Positions 27,871-36,492 are shown, numbered from the stretch's first letter. The stretch is DNA of 64,000 nucleotides from Eubacterium sp. (GCA_017459345.1 JAFUDC010000091.1:91221-155220), one strand, 5' to 3'. Numbers and translations: made by a program. Notes: generated by a model from the sequence alone, not told the origin.

Positions 27871-27899
27871 TTGACTAATCAGATAGTTTGTGGTAATCT
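27871..27899 (+). promoter_or_regulatory. sigma-A promoter of the second RlmD-like gene
   Basis: TTGACT (27871-27876), 17 bases, TAATCT (27894-27899). The predicted transcript has a leader of about 118 bases. Confidence 0.75.
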
Positions 27900-27905
27900 C
27901 TATCT

Positions 27906-28024
27906 AGGGGAAGAAGACCTCATCAAGGTAGCGTGCTGAAGTGGCAGAGCGCCGTTATTATTCCCGCTGATGCTGTGATACAGGAGGAAGATTCTCCTGT
28001 ATCGAGTCAGGATTAAAAGATGTT
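27906..28024 (+). promoter_or_regulatory. structured 5' leader of the RlmD-like gene
   Basis: A perfect 10-bp hairpin GATACAGGAG / CTCCTGTATC (27977-28003, 7-base loop) hides an AGGAGG sequence 22-40 bases before the ATG; no U-tract follows. Upstream bases (27925-27970) can form smaller stems. This is a candidate cis-regulatory RNA. Leaders ahead of 23S methyltransferase genes are known in other Firmicutes, but I cannot match this to a named family. Confidence 0.4.
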
Positions 28025-29278
28025 ATGAGCAGAGACCATAAAGAGAATTACAATCGAAAAACGAATAGATCAAAGAATAACCTCTGCCCCTATCACCGCA
28101 GGTGCGGGGGCTGCCAGTATATCAATATGCCTTACGACCAACAGCTGGCTGAGAAGCAGAAGTATGTGGATAAACTCCTTTCCGGCTTTGGCAGGGTAGA
28201 ACCGATTATCGGGATGAAGGATCCCTTCCACTATCGCAACAAGGTTCACGGTGTTGTGGGCATGGACCGGCAGGGCAACGGCTATACAGGGATTTATGAG
28301 GCCGACAGCCACCGGCTTGTGCGGGTAGATTACTGTATGATTGAAAATCAGAAGGCCGACCAGATCATGCAGTCGGTGGCAGGGCTGATGAAGTCCTTCA
28401 AGATGAAGGCTTACAATGAAGATACCGGTTATGGCTTCTTAAGACACATTCTCATCCGGACCGGTCATCACACAGGAGAGATTTTACTGGTACTGGTCAC
28501 TGCCTCTCCCATATTTCCTTCCAGGAATAACTTTGTGAAGGCATTGCGCAAGCTCCATCCGGAAATTACCAGCATCGTGGTGAATGTCAACGACAGAGAC
28601 ACCAGCATGATCCTTGCTGACAGACAGCAGGTTCTGTATGGGAAGGGCTACATCGAGGATATCCTTTGCGGGAAGAGGTTCCGCATCTCTCCGAAGTCTT
28701 TTTATCAGGTAAACCCGGTCCAGACGGAGATTCTTTATGGTAAGGCGATAGAGTACGCCGGTCTGACCGGAAGGGAAACCGTGCTCGATGCCTACAGCGG
28801 CATCGGGACCATCGGGATGGTGGCAAGTGACCATGCCGGTCATGTCATCGGCGTTGAGTTAAACGGCGAAGCGGTGAAGGATGCCATCGCCGGGGCCAGA
28901 ATTAATAAGATTCATAACATACAATTTGTCAGGGCAGATGCCGGAGAGTATATGGCCAGGCTGGCCTCCGGAATACGGCATTCCGCTGATGTCAGCAGGA
29001 AAAAAGTTTCAAAACAGTCTCTTACAGAGCAGGCTATAGTAAGGCCGGATGTCCTTTTCATGGACCCTCCGAGGTCGGGAAGCAGCCGGGAGTTCCTTTC
29101 CTGCCTGCTGAAGCTGAAACCGGAGAAGGTGGTGTACATTTCCTGCAATCCGGAAACACTGCAAAGAGATCTGAAGTACCTTACAGGGAATGGCTATCGG
29201 GTGAAGAAGATGCAGCCGGTGGATATGTTCCCCATGACGGAAAAATGTGAGTGTGTTGTATTATTGACAACAAAATAG
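28025..29278 (+). CDS. RlmD/RlmCD-like RNA (uracil-C5)-methyltransferase without TRAM domain (417 aa)
   Basis: SAM-dependent RNA m5U methyltransferase family. The iron-sulfur motif C21-C27-C30 (CPYHRRCGGC) starts almost at the N-terminus, so the TRAM domain present in the 3986-5356 homologue is absent. The methyltransferase half shows DAYSGIGTIGM (SAM motif I), LFMDPPRSGSS and the nucleophile in YISCNPETL. Basic N-terminal residues may replace TRAM in RNA binding (inference). The immediate ribosome site is weak, which fits control by the leader hairpin. Confidence 0.9.
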   Translation: MSRDHKENYNRKTNRSKNNLCPYHRRCGGCQYINMPYDQQLAEKQKYVDKLLSGFGRVEPIIGMKDPFHYRNKVHGVVGMDRQGNGYTGIYEADSHRLVRVDYCMIENQKADQIMQSVAGLMKSFKMKAYNEDTGYGFLRHILIRTGHHTGEILLVLVTASPIFPSRNNFVKALRKLHPEITSIVVNVNDRDTSMILADRQQVLYGKGYIEDILCGKRFRISPKSFYQVNPVQTEILYGKAIEYAGLTGRETVLDAYSGIGTIGMVASDHAGHVIGVELNGEAVKDAIAGARINKIHNIQFVRADAGEYMARLASGIRHSADVSRKKVSKQSLTEQAIVRPDVLFMDPPRSGSSREFLSCLLKLKPEKVVYISCNPETLQRDLKYLTGNGYRVKKMQPVDMFPMTEKCECVVLLTTK

Positions 29279-29329
29279 ATAAATCGTTGCCTTTAGCGAT
29301 CGGAAGTATTTACAGGGGATAATAATACT

Positions 29330-30040
29330 ATGTTAATTGCACTTTGTGATGACGATACAATCTGGATGAAAGATACCAGGGTATATATGGATGAGTATTT
29401 TCAGCAGCAGAATCAGCATGTGGATATTCTGTGTTTTAAAAGCGGGCAGGAATTGCTGGCTTATCAAGACCATCCCGTTGATGCCGTCTTTCTCGATATC
29501 GAGATGGGGGAGGAGAACGGCATACATATTGCATCACTGATCAACCGGGAGTGGAAAGACTGTCAGGTTATCTACTGTACCAATCACATGCACTATGCCA
29601 TGGATATTTATGACACCAGGTATTCGGACTATCTGGTGAAATCCCAGATGGAAGACCGTCTCGACTCTATCATGAATAAGCTCCTCCGAATCAAATGTCT
29701 TGAGACTCTGACAGCCACTTATCATGTGATTTCAGAGGGGGAGAAGAGCTTCCTGGTGAAGGATATCCTTTTTTTTGAGCGCCAGACCCGCTTTACCCTC
29801 CTTGAGACAGAGCAGGGAAGCTACCGGATTAGCGAGAAGATCACCCAGGTAATGACAGGGCTTCCGGAAGGAATGTTCACCAGGTGCCATGCAGCCTTCA
29901 CTATGAATCTTGATAAGGTGGCACAGAAGTATCCCACATATTATGAGCTCAAGAATGGGGAGAAGCTGCCCATAAGCAGAAGCTTTGCCCAGAACACCAA
30001 GGACGATTACTTAAGATGGTGCGCAGACCAGATCAGGTAA
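29330..30040 (+). CDS. LytTR-family response regulator (236 aa)
   Basis: An N-terminal receiver domain (1-118) with acidic pocket D7-D9 and phosphoacceptor D56 in AVFLDIEMG, then a C-terminal LytTR DNA-binding domain (~130-230) with SFLVKDILFFERQ and FTRCHAAFTMNLDKV. This is the AgrA/VirR class, which binds direct repeats and often controls peptide signalling or virulence-type traits. It stands immediately before a GHKL histidine kinase and a kinase-like membrane protein, its presumed partners. No AgrB or AgrD-type gene is visible nearby. Confidence 0.92.
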   Translation: MLIALCDDDTIWMKDTRVYMDEYFQQQNQHVDILCFKSGQELLAYQDHPVDAVFLDIEMGEENGIHIASLINREWKDCQVIYCTNHMHYAMDIYDTRYSDYLVKSQMEDRLDSIMNKLLRIKCLETLTATYHVISEGEKSFLVKDILFFERQTRFTLLETEQGSYRISEKITQVMTGLPEGMFTRCHAAFTMNLDKVAQKYPTYYELKNGEKLPISRSFAQNTKDDYLRWCADQIR

Positions 30041-30062
30041 AAATTATTGAGTACAGGAGCCG

Positions 30063-30101
30063 GATCTTGTCTCGATTGCGCAGCAAGAGAGCAACAAGAT
30101 C
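30063..30101 (+). repeat. nested hairpin between the LytTR regulator and its kinase
   Basis: Outer arms GATCTTGT / ACAAGATC (8 bp), inner CTC/GAG and TTGC/GCAA. No U-tract. It lies in the 116-base gap ahead of the kinase and may tune relative expression. Confidence 0.45.
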
Positions 30102-30156
30102 GGGCATCCGACAACGTTAGTCAGAAAATACTAGCGTTATTAGAGGAGACTTGGAT

Positions 30157-30927
30157 ATGCCGCAAATAATCGGAATTCTGCTGGCCCTGGTCATGACCGG
30201 TGTGCTGATTATCCATATAAGGAGACTCCGCAGGCTGAAGGATAAAAATCTACGTCTCCAGGAAGAAATCGCACAGGCAGAGCATTTCTTCGAAAGAGTG
30301 AAGGAACAGGCGGACAGTATACGCAGATACCGTCATGACCTAAAAAAGCATATCCGGATTGTGGAGGAGTTCCTGAAGGAGGAAAAGCGGTACGAATCCC
30401 TGGATGAATACCAGGAACTGAGCAGCCAGCTTAGCCGGATGCAGAAAGATATTGACAGGAACAGGAGTGATCGTTATTGCTCCGATGAAGTGCTCAATGC
30501 CATCTGTATGATTGAGTCTGAGGATTGTGCCCGGAAGGGGATTACATTTACTCCGGAAATTGAGTGCTATGATATCGACTGGGTCGATGATTTTCATCTT
30601 ACGGGAATTCTCATGAATCTACTGGATAATGCGGTGGAGGCTCAGGATTATCTTGATCCCGGACAGTCAAAGCTGGTTTACTTACTTGCCAGACAACCTG
30701 AGGGAAAGAATATTCTGGAGATTCAGGTAGGCAATCGGATATCTTCCGGGGCACGGCCTGATTTTAAGACCAGGAAGGAAGATAAGGAAAACCACGGAAT
30801 TGGTATGGAGATCGCCAGGAGATATGCAAAGATTTATCATGGGAGATTGGTGCCCCAGCTGCTGGAAAGCAGCAGTATTCTGGAGGTATCCACAGTCCTT
30901 AAGCCCGTTTCTGCAGATGGTGTATGA
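30157..30927 (+). CDS. GHKL-type sensor histidine kinase (256 aa)
   Basis: Partner kinase of the LytTR regulator. One N-terminal membrane helix (~5-22), a coiled segment, then the H-box RRYRHDLKKHI with phospho-acceptor H60, the N-box NLLDNAVEAQ and the G-box HGIGMEIARRY, as in the AgrC/CitA-like GHKL class. The sensor part is minimal compared with six-helix AgrC proteins. The start is set at 30157 (ATG), 8 bases from AGAGGAG, instead of the TTG at 30151. Confidence 0.88.
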   Translation: MPQIIGILLALVMTGVLIIHIRRLRRLKDKNLRLQEEIAQAEHFFERVKEQADSIRRYRHDLKKHIRIVEEFLKEEKRYESLDEYQELSSQLSRMQKDIDRNRSDRYCSDEVLNAICMIESEDCARKGITFTPEIECYDIDWVDDFHLTGILMNLLDNAVEAQDYLDPGQSKLVYLLARQPEGKNILEIQVGNRISSGARPDFKTRKEDKENHGIGMEIARRYAKIYHGRLVPQLLESSSILEVSTVLKPVSADGV

Positions 30928-31036
30928 CCTTTGAGCAGCTCGCATGCGAGCCCTCTAAAAGATTCGCGGTTTACCAGATAGGAGAAGATTTCCTCCTCTA
31001 TAGGGGGAAAAGAGAAATATACGGATTCGAGGGAAA

Positions 31037-32338
31037 ATGTTTCGCTATATTTATCAGAATATGGGTAATCTTCTGGTTTCCCTGTGCGGTTTTATCATCA
31101 TCGGGGTACTTTTGGAGGAAACTTCGGAGAAAAGATATAATAAAATAGTGACCTGGGTCACATGGATGGCAGGGTGGAGCCTCAGATACTTCGGCTTCTC
31201 CCTTTTTGTGTCTAATTATCTGGCAAAACTATACCAGGATGAAATGTGGTTTTCCGTCCTTTTTCTCTTCCTGAATATCTGGAATGCCTGGCTGGGGATG
31301 GTATTGATCACCGTATTGTTCCGGGGAAGTCTGGTTAAGAATATGGTCACTGTCCTTGCAACAGAGGTGGTCTTTACTATGCTCACTTCATTGCCTATGA
31401 TTCTGCTTAACTGGATCTTCTATGGGCAGGCAGTTTTTAAGTGGAGAGATTACATGACACCTCTGGTCTGGCTCATTCCCCTGGAGTCCCTGCTTATATA
31501 CCGGCTGATCAAAACCCGGTTTAATGACTATCTTAAGGCGTATGCCTGTTGGGAAAGCAGCCATCCTCTGCTGATGAATCTGTTTGTGGCAGGATATCTG
31601 GTCATGGGAATGATATCCAATATCAGTTTTGCAAAAAAAGGAGTCATGACAACGCTGCTCTTTATTCTGATGGTGGTACTTTGCTTCGGATATTTCTGGT
31701 ATGATTATCTGAACGCGGAGTGGATCAGGGAAGAAAGCCGGCACCTGGAGCTGCTCTACCGGGAGAAGTCCATGCGGCTTCATTATGACCATGCCGTGGA
31801 GACTGGCGGAAAGATCCGGGAGTATAACCGGGAAATCCGGGAGAGCCTGGAGCAGCTGATGACAAGGGTGAAAAAAGAAGATGCAGCGCACTATCTGGCT
31901 CAGATGCAGAAGCGGTATGATGAGCTTTTTGACAAAGAGTACTACAAGGATTACCAGATTAATCAGATGCTTCTTCATTATGAGAAAGAATGCCGTGAGC
32001 TGGGAATTCAGACAGCTTATTATCTGCAGACGGTGCCGCCCGACTTCATCTCATCCAGGGATATGGGAGAGCTGCTGCGCTGGCTCCTTGAAGGGATGAT
32101 CAAAGGTTTGCGGGCAGGCGGGAACGGAATGACTCTGCTCCTGCAGGCAGGAATAACAGGCAATGAGCTGATCATATCCTGCCAGGCAAGAGGAAGGGGC
32201 CGGATGACATTTTCCAGGGGATATGATATACGGACCAGCCGCAGGCTCTTAAAAAAGCTTCATGCAGATGTCAGCGTGAAGAATGAGGCAGAAGGAGTCC
32301 GTGTTATCATAGGAGTTCCAAGAGGGCAGGTTTTTTAA
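31037..32338 (+). CDS. degenerate AgrC-like membrane protein, probable pseudokinase (433 aa)
   Basis: Six or seven hydrophobic segments in residues 1-235, as in AgrC-type sensors, followed by a cytoplasmic part laid out like a GHKL kinase. The H-box position reads REYNREIRESL where the neighbour has RRYRHDLKKHI, so the phospho-acceptor His and the Asp are gone. The N-box position reads RWLLEGMIKGL without Asn, and no GxGM G-box is seen. I infer a sensor that has lost kinase activity, perhaps a modulator of the upstream pair. The frame is intact and full length, so this is not a decayed gene. CGAGGGAAA precedes the ATG. Confidence 0.75.
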   Translation: MFRYIYQNMGNLLVSLCGFIIIGVLLEETSEKRYNKIVTWVTWMAGWSLRYFGFSLFVSNYLAKLYQDEMWFSVLFLFLNIWNAWLGMVLITVLFRGSLVKNMVTVLATEVVFTMLTSLPMILLNWIFYGQAVFKWRDYMTPLVWLIPLESLLIYRLIKTRFNDYLKAYACWESSHPLLMNLFVAGYLVMGMISNISFAKKGVMTTLLFILMVVLCFGYFWYDYLNAEWIREESRHLELLYREKSMRLHYDHAVETGGKIREYNREIRESLEQLMTRVKKEDAAHYLAQMQKRYDELFDKEYYKDYQINQMLLHYEKECRELGIQTAYYLQTVPPDFISSRDMGELLRWLLEGMIKGLRAGGNGMTLLLQAGITGNELIISCQARGRGRMTFSRGYDIRTSRRLLKKLHADVSVKNEAEGVRVIIGVPRGQVF

Positions 32339-32356
32339 AAAACCTGCTCTTTTCTC
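32321..32356 (+). terminator. terminator overlapping the pseudokinase stop codon
   Basis: GCAGGTTTTTT / AAAAAACCTGC (32326-32347) followed by TCTTTTCTC. The TAA stop lies in the centre of the hairpin. Confidence 0.7.
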
Positions 32357-32384
32357 TTGATTTGGTCTTATTTTCATGTATAAT
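32357..32384 (+). promoter_or_regulatory. sigma-A promoter of the uracil permease gene
   Basis: TTGATT (32357-32362), 16 bases, TATAAT (32379-32384). Confidence 0.7.
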
Positions 32385-32418
32385 ATCTTAGGAGTTAAAA
32401 ACATATATCAGAAAGGAA

Positions 32419-32448
32419 AAGACTCCCTCATCTGCAGGAAGGAGTCTT
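32419..32448 (+). promoter_or_regulatory. hairpin in the uracil permease leader
   Basis: AAGACTCC / GGAGTCTT, 8-bp stem, 14-base loop containing CTGCAGG. The 5' end of the transcript (GGAGT near 32391) could pair with the ACTCC arm instead. There is no match to a PyrR anti-antiterminator consensus and no terminator after it. Confidence 0.35.
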
Positions 32449-32471
32449 GAAATCCGGAGGAGAGAAAAACC

Positions 32472-33857
32472 ATGAACGAAAGACAAACTGCCATTCGGGA
32501 TGCCAGAGAACTGGGTATCCCAAAGATGCTTTTACTTGGACTTCAGCATATGTTTGCCATGTTCGGAGCAACGATTCTGGTTCCGATACTTGTCAATTCC
32601 TATTTTAACGGGGAGGGGCTGTCCATACAGGTGACTTTGATCTGTGCCGGCCTTGGTACCCTGTTTTTTCATGCCTGTTCCAAATTGAAGGTGCCGGCCT
32701 TCCTGGGTTCATCTTTTGCTTATCTGGGAGGCTTTGCCACTGTAGCCAATCTGAATACCGGCATCTATGCGGATATGACCATGGGCGAAAAGCTGCCCTA
32801 TGCCTGCGGCGGTATCGTCGTGGCCGGAGCCATGTATCTGGTTCTGGCAGCCATCGTTCGTGCTGTGGGGATTAAGAGGGTCATGCGTTTTCTGCCTCCG
32901 GTGGTGACCGGACCCATCATTATCTGTATCGGTCTTAGCCTGGCGCCTTCCGCCATCGGCAATGCCTCCACCAACTGGCCCCTGGCCCTGATTGCCCTGG
33001 CTGTAGTTGTGATCTTTAATATCTGGGGAAAGGGTATGTTCAAGATCATCCCTATCCTTATGGGGGTTGTCATTTCCTACGCTGCTGCTCTCATCATGAA
33101 TGCAGCAGGAATGACCAACCTGGATGGGAAGCCCATTCTGGACTTTACCGCTGCTGCCTCTGCCAAGGCTATCGGGCTGCCGCCTTTTACACTCGCGAAG
33201 TTTGACATCACTGCCATCCTGGTTATGGCCCCCATCGCCATCGCTTCCATGATGGAGCATATCGGGGATATCAGTGCCATATCTGCAACAGTGGGAGAGA
33301 ATTTTATCGAAGAGCCCGGTCTTCATCGTACCCTTATGGGTGACGGCCTCGCTACCGCATTAGCCGGTCTGGTAGGCGGACCTGCCAACACCACCTATGG
33401 AGAGAACACTGGCGTTTTAGAGCTGTCCCATGTCTACGACCCCCGCGTGGTCCGCATCGCTGCCATCTTTGCCGTGATCTTAAGCTTCTTCCCCAAGGTT
33501 GCCGAGCTGATTGGTTCCATGCCGGCCGCCATCGTGGGAGGCATCAGTTTTATCCTCTACGGCATGATCTCTGCCATTGGCGTGAGAAATGTGGTGGAAA
33601 ACCATGTAGACTTTACCAAGTCAAGAAACCTGATCATCGCAGCTGTCATTCTGGTATGCGGTCTGGGATTCTCCGAAGGACTCACATTTACCATCGGAAG
33701 CACCAGCATCACCCTCACCAGCCTTGCCATTGCCGCCATTGCAGGTGTTATTCTCAATGCAGTCCTGCCGGGCAATGATTATGAGTTCGGCGCAAATCCC
33801 AAGGGGGACATCAGCCGGGGCGTAGGGATGAATCCGCAGAATTCCGGAAGGGATTAA
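32472..33857 (+). CDS. uraA: uracil permease, NCS2 family (461 aa)
   Basis: Proton-coupled uracil uptake across the cytoplasmic membrane. The NCS2 signature is clear: GLQHMFAMFGATILVP at the N-terminus, GSSFAYLGGFA, FLPPVVTGPII, AIASMMEHIGDISAISA with the substrate-binding Glu, and the family motif GLVGGPANTTYGENTGVL. About 12-14 membrane helices. It sits directly before the uracil phosphoribosyltransferase gene, so uptake and salvage are encoded together. The GGAGGAGAG ribosome site is strong. Confidence 0.94.
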   Translation: MNERQTAIRDARELGIPKMLLLGLQHMFAMFGATILVPILVNSYFNGEGLSIQVTLICAGLGTLFFHACSKLKVPAFLGSSFAYLGGFATVANLNTGIYADMTMGEKLPYACGGIVVAGAMYLVLAAIVRAVGIKRVMRFLPPVVTGPIIICIGLSLAPSAIGNASTNWPLALIALAVVVIFNIWGKGMFKIIPILMGVVISYAAALIMNAAGMTNLDGKPILDFTAAASAKAIGLPPFTLAKFDITAILVMAPIAIASMMEHIGDISAISATVGENFIEEPGLHRTLMGDGLATALAGLVGGPANTTYGENTGVLELSHVYDPRVVRIAAIFAVILSFFPKVAELIGSMPAAIVGGISFILYGMISAIGVRNVVENHVDFTKSRNLIIAAVILVCGLGFSEGLTFTIGSTSITLTSLAIAAIAGVILNAVLPGNDYEFGANPKGDISRGVGMNPQNSGRD

Positions 33858-33873
33858 AAAATGCAATTATTTA

Positions 33874-33902
33874 TCGACAGAATCGGCAGATATCTGTATA
33901 CT
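33874..33902 (+). promoter_or_regulatory. probable promoter of upp
   Basis: TCGACA (33874-33879), 17 bases, TATACT (33897-33902). It lies between uraA and upp, so upp can be made independently. Confidence 0.55.
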
Positions 33903-33978
33903 ATTAATTGAATGCAGCAGTCCCTGTTCTATCATATAATTATATTATAATATGCACAAGATAAAGGAGGAGAACGAT

Positions 33979-34617
33979 ATGGAAAAACTGGATAATCTGT
34001 TTGTTATGACACACCCGCTGATTCAGCACAAGATTTCCCTGCTCAGGGATAAGAACACGGGAACCAACGAGTTTCGTGCCATCGTGGAAGAGATTGCCAT
34101 GCTGATGGGTTATGAGGCTTTGTCCGATCTGCCCACAGAGGAAGTAGAAGTGGAAACACCCATTGAAAAGTGCATGACACCGGTAATTTCCGGCAGAAAG
34201 TTTGCCGTTGTACCGATTCTTCGTGCAGGTCTTGGCATGGTCAGCGGCATACTTGCCCTGGTACCCGCAGCTAAGGTTGGTCATATCGGTCTCTATCGCG
34301 ATGAGGAAACCCATGAACCTCATGAGTATTACTGCAAGCTTCCGGATCCCATCGATGAGAGATTGATCGTTGTCACAGACCCCATGCTGGCAACCGGCGG
34401 GTCTGCTGTAGCAGCAGTGAACTTCATCAAGGAGCACGGCGGAAAGAAGATTAAGTTTATGTCCATCATCGCAGCACCGGAAGGAATCCGCAGGCTTCTT
34501 GAGGCCCATCCCGATGTGCAGCTCTATGTTGGCCATGTAGACAGAGAGCTCAACGATGCGGCATACATCTGCCCGGGTCTTGGAGATGCCGGCGACCGGA
34601 TCTTCGGAACGAAGTAA
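33979..34617 (+). CDS. upp: uracil phosphoribosyltransferase (212 aa)
   Basis: Converts uracil and PRPP to UMP in pyrimidine salvage. The N-terminus [24 protein letters not shown], the PRPP loop [12 protein letters not shown] and the C-terminal uracil site [17 protein letters not shown] are all diagnostic. The start at 33979 is chosen because AAAGGAGG lies just before it; the longer frame from 33952 would contain the ribosome site. Length is normal for the family. Confidence 0.97.
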   Translation: MEKLDNLFVMTHPLIQHKISLLRDKNTGTNEFRAIVEEIAMLMGYEALSDLPTEEVEVETPIEKCMTPVISGRKFAVVPILRAGLGMVSGILALVPAAKVGHIGLYRDEETHEPHEYYCKLPDPIDERLIVVTDPMLATGGSAVAAVNFIKEHGGKKIKFMSIIAAPEGIRRLLEAHPDVQLYVGHVDRELNDAAYICPGLGDAGDRIFGTK

Positions 34618-34631
34618 ATAAAATATTACAA

Positions 34632-34677
34632 ACAGCCGAAACGAAAAGGACCATAAGGTCCTTTTTGTTTCGGCTGT
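34632..34677. terminator. bidirectional terminator between upp and the SDR gene
   Basis: A long stem (ACAGCCGAAAC, G/T mismatch, AAAAGGACC paired with the complement; loop ATAA) of about 21 pairs, with ATTT on the plus side and TGTAATATTTTATT after it on the minus side. Confidence 0.88.
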
Positions 34678-34696
34678 ATTTCACTTGTAGTCATCC

Positions 34697-35752
34697 TCAA
34701 ATCGATTTCAGAATGGAAATCGTTCTGGAAAGTCCCCCTGTCATATCGTAGCGGGGCTGCCAGCCCAGCCTCTTTAACTTAGCACCGTCAAGGCGGGCCT
34801 TGGTGGCGGTACTGTACCCGGCGGCTTCCACGGCATCCGGCAGTTCAAACACGACTTCCCTGCCTGCGGTTTTGGCTATGATGGCGGCCAGGTCTTTCAG
34901 CATGATATCGGATGCCTCATCGGCGATGTTGTAGGCTTCTCCGCTCTCTCCTTTAAGAAGGACGGTCAGAAGACCGCTTACTGCGTCGGCTACATAGGTG
35001 TAGCTATAGTACTGGGTTCCTGCGGATTTGAGGATGATATCCTCGCCGGCGATACCCCTTCGGATGAACTGGCTGATGGCCTTGGTGTCCGTCATCAGCA
35101 TGGTGGGTCCGTAAGACCTTGTCAGCCTTGGGATGACGATATCCAGACCCTTCTGGGCCTTGTAGGCTTGACAGAGGGCTTCGCCGCAGCGCTTGCTCTC
35201 CGGATAGCCTGCCCGCATGGTATTGCAGTTGATATATCCGCAGTAGTCCTCAGCAAACATCTCTGTGTCGCCCCTGTTCTCCCCGTAAATCTCATTGGAG
35301 GAGGCGAAGGCAAAGCGGCTGGCCTTGTGAGCACAGGCAAACTCCAGCATGTTGGAGAGGCCGACGATGTTGGTGGTAATTGTGCCGATGGGGTCGGTGG
35401 AGTACTGCATGGGATGAGTGTTGGATGCCAGATGCAGGATGTAATCTACTACACCAAGATCATCTCTCACAAAGGGGAGGTTGATATCATAGGCGATAAA
35501 CTTAAGAGCCGGGTTATCCTTCCAGCGGGAGAAGCGGGCAGCGGCTCTTTCCGCATTTCTGCTCAAGGCATACACTGTACAGTCCAGTCCTTCCCTGTTC
35601 TTCTCCATCAGGACATCCACCAGGAAGCTGCCCACCAGGCCGGTTGCACCCGAAAGGAGCACGGACTTTCCCCGGAGTTTATCCCAGGGAAGCGGCAGCT
35701 GTCCCACATAGTTCACATCATCCATGTACATGGTATTATCATATAAAGACAT
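34697..35752 (-). CDS. NAD-dependent epimerase/dehydratase, extended SDR (351 aa)
   Basis: Rossmann nucleotide-sugar enzyme. The GxxGxxG cofactor loop is LSGATGLVG (~33-41), with SS at 151-152 and the catalytic Y183-xxx-K187 in GYPESK. The segments HLASNTHPMQYSTDP and TRSYGPTMLMTDTKAI resemble dTDP-glucose dehydratase and UDP-sugar epimerase relatives. It directly follows the cytidylyltransferase gene with a 23-base gap and has its own AGAAGGA site, so a CDP-linked or other activated sugar/polyol for cell-surface polymers is a reasonable inference. The exact substrate is unknown. Confidence 0.85.
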   Translation of the reverse strand: MSLYDNTMYMDDVNYVGQLPLPWDKLRGKSVLLSGATGLVGSFLVDVLMEKNREGLDCTVYALSRNAERAAARFSRWKDNPALKFIAYDINLPFVRDDLGVVDYILHLASNTHPMQYSTDPIGTITTNIVGLSNMLEFACAHKASRFAFASSNEIYGENRGDTEMFAEDYCGYINCNTMRAGYPESKRCGEALCQAYKAQKGLDIVIPRLTRSYGPTMLMTDTKAISQFIRRGIAGEDIILKSAGTQYYSYTYVADAVSGLLTVLLKGESGEAYNIADEASDIMLKDLAAIIAKTAGREVVFELPDAVEAAGYSTATKARLDGAKLKRLGWQPRYDMTGGLSRTISILKSI

Positions 35753-35775
35753 ATCGTAAATCCTTCTAATTCTTT

Positions 35776-36492
35776 CTATTTCAGCCAGTTATCCTTGTCC
35801 GCTTTCAGGTAGGCCTTGAACATCTCCAGGTCATCTTTGGTGGTGAGCTTGATGTTCTTATCGGAACCTGCAGCGAAGTAGAGTCTCTCCCCAAGCTCCA
35901 CCATCATGGTGTTGGTGTATGAGGAGCCGTAGATACCGATTTCTTTCTCAAAGGCCTCATGGTAAGCCCAGTTCAGCTTGCCGAACTTGTAGGCCTGGGG
36001 TGTGGCTACCCTTCTTAAGGTCTCTCTCGGAATGTACTGAACCGTGGAGATCTCATCATCAATCACAAAAATCTGCTCGTTATAAGGCATGGATGTGACT
36101 GCGTTTCCATACTGATTGCACTTAACAATAAGATCGGAGAGGACGGTGGCATCTACCAGAGGCCGGATGCCGTCGTGGATGATGATGGTATCTTCATCAC
36201 TGCACTTTCCTTCAAGATTATACACCCCATTGCGGATGGATTCCTGGCCGGTGCTGCCCCCGGATACGATCCACTTGAGCTTGTCGATGTTAAACTGCTT
36301 GGCATAGGCCCAGACAATATCATGCCATCCGTCGATGCAGACCACCTCAATGGCATCAATCTGGGGATGCTTCTGAAATCCCTCCAGAGTATAAATCAGA
36401 ACCGGTTTATCATATACATTAATAAACTGCTTGGGGATATCCTGCCCCATACGGTGGCCGGAGCCGCCTGCGATGATAATTGCTATATTCAT
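35776..36492 (-). CDS. IspD/TarI-like cytidylyltransferase (238 aa)
   Basis: Transfers CMP from CTP to a phosphorylated polyol. The CTP-binding loop reads AGGSGHRMGQDIPKQF (residues 8-23), followed by IHDGIRPLV and ATPQAYKF, with the C-terminal KLTTKDDLEMF that is common to IspD and TarI. The pairing with an SDR and the absence of isoprenoid neighbours favour a D-ribitol-5-phosphate or related cytidylyltransferase over true IspD, but this is inference. It is the first gene of the minus-strand pair; TATAAT (complement of 36535-36540) is a likely -10. Confidence 0.8.
   Translation of the reverse strand: MNIAIIIAGGSGHRMGQDIPKQFINVYDKPVLIYTLEGFQKHPQIDAIEVVCIDGWHDIVWAYAKQFNIDKLKWIVSGGSTGQESIRNGVYNLEGKCSDEDTIIIHDGIRPLVDATVLSDLIVKCNQYGNAVTSMPYNEQIFVIDDEISTVQYIPRETLRRVATPQAYKFGKLNWAYHEAFEKEIGIYGSSYTNTMMVELGERLYFAAGSDKNIKLTTKDDLEMFKAYLKADKDNWLK

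Noticed and set aside
30924-31148. 74-codon ORF overlapping the kinase stop by ATGA
   Set aside because: The overlap looks like coupling, but the ORF runs into the next gene in another frame, has no recognisable sequence and no separate ribosome site. It is weakly possible as a small protein.
32385-32471. PyrR attenuator ahead of uraA
   Set aside because: There is no PyrR-binding consensus and no antiterminator/terminator pair.
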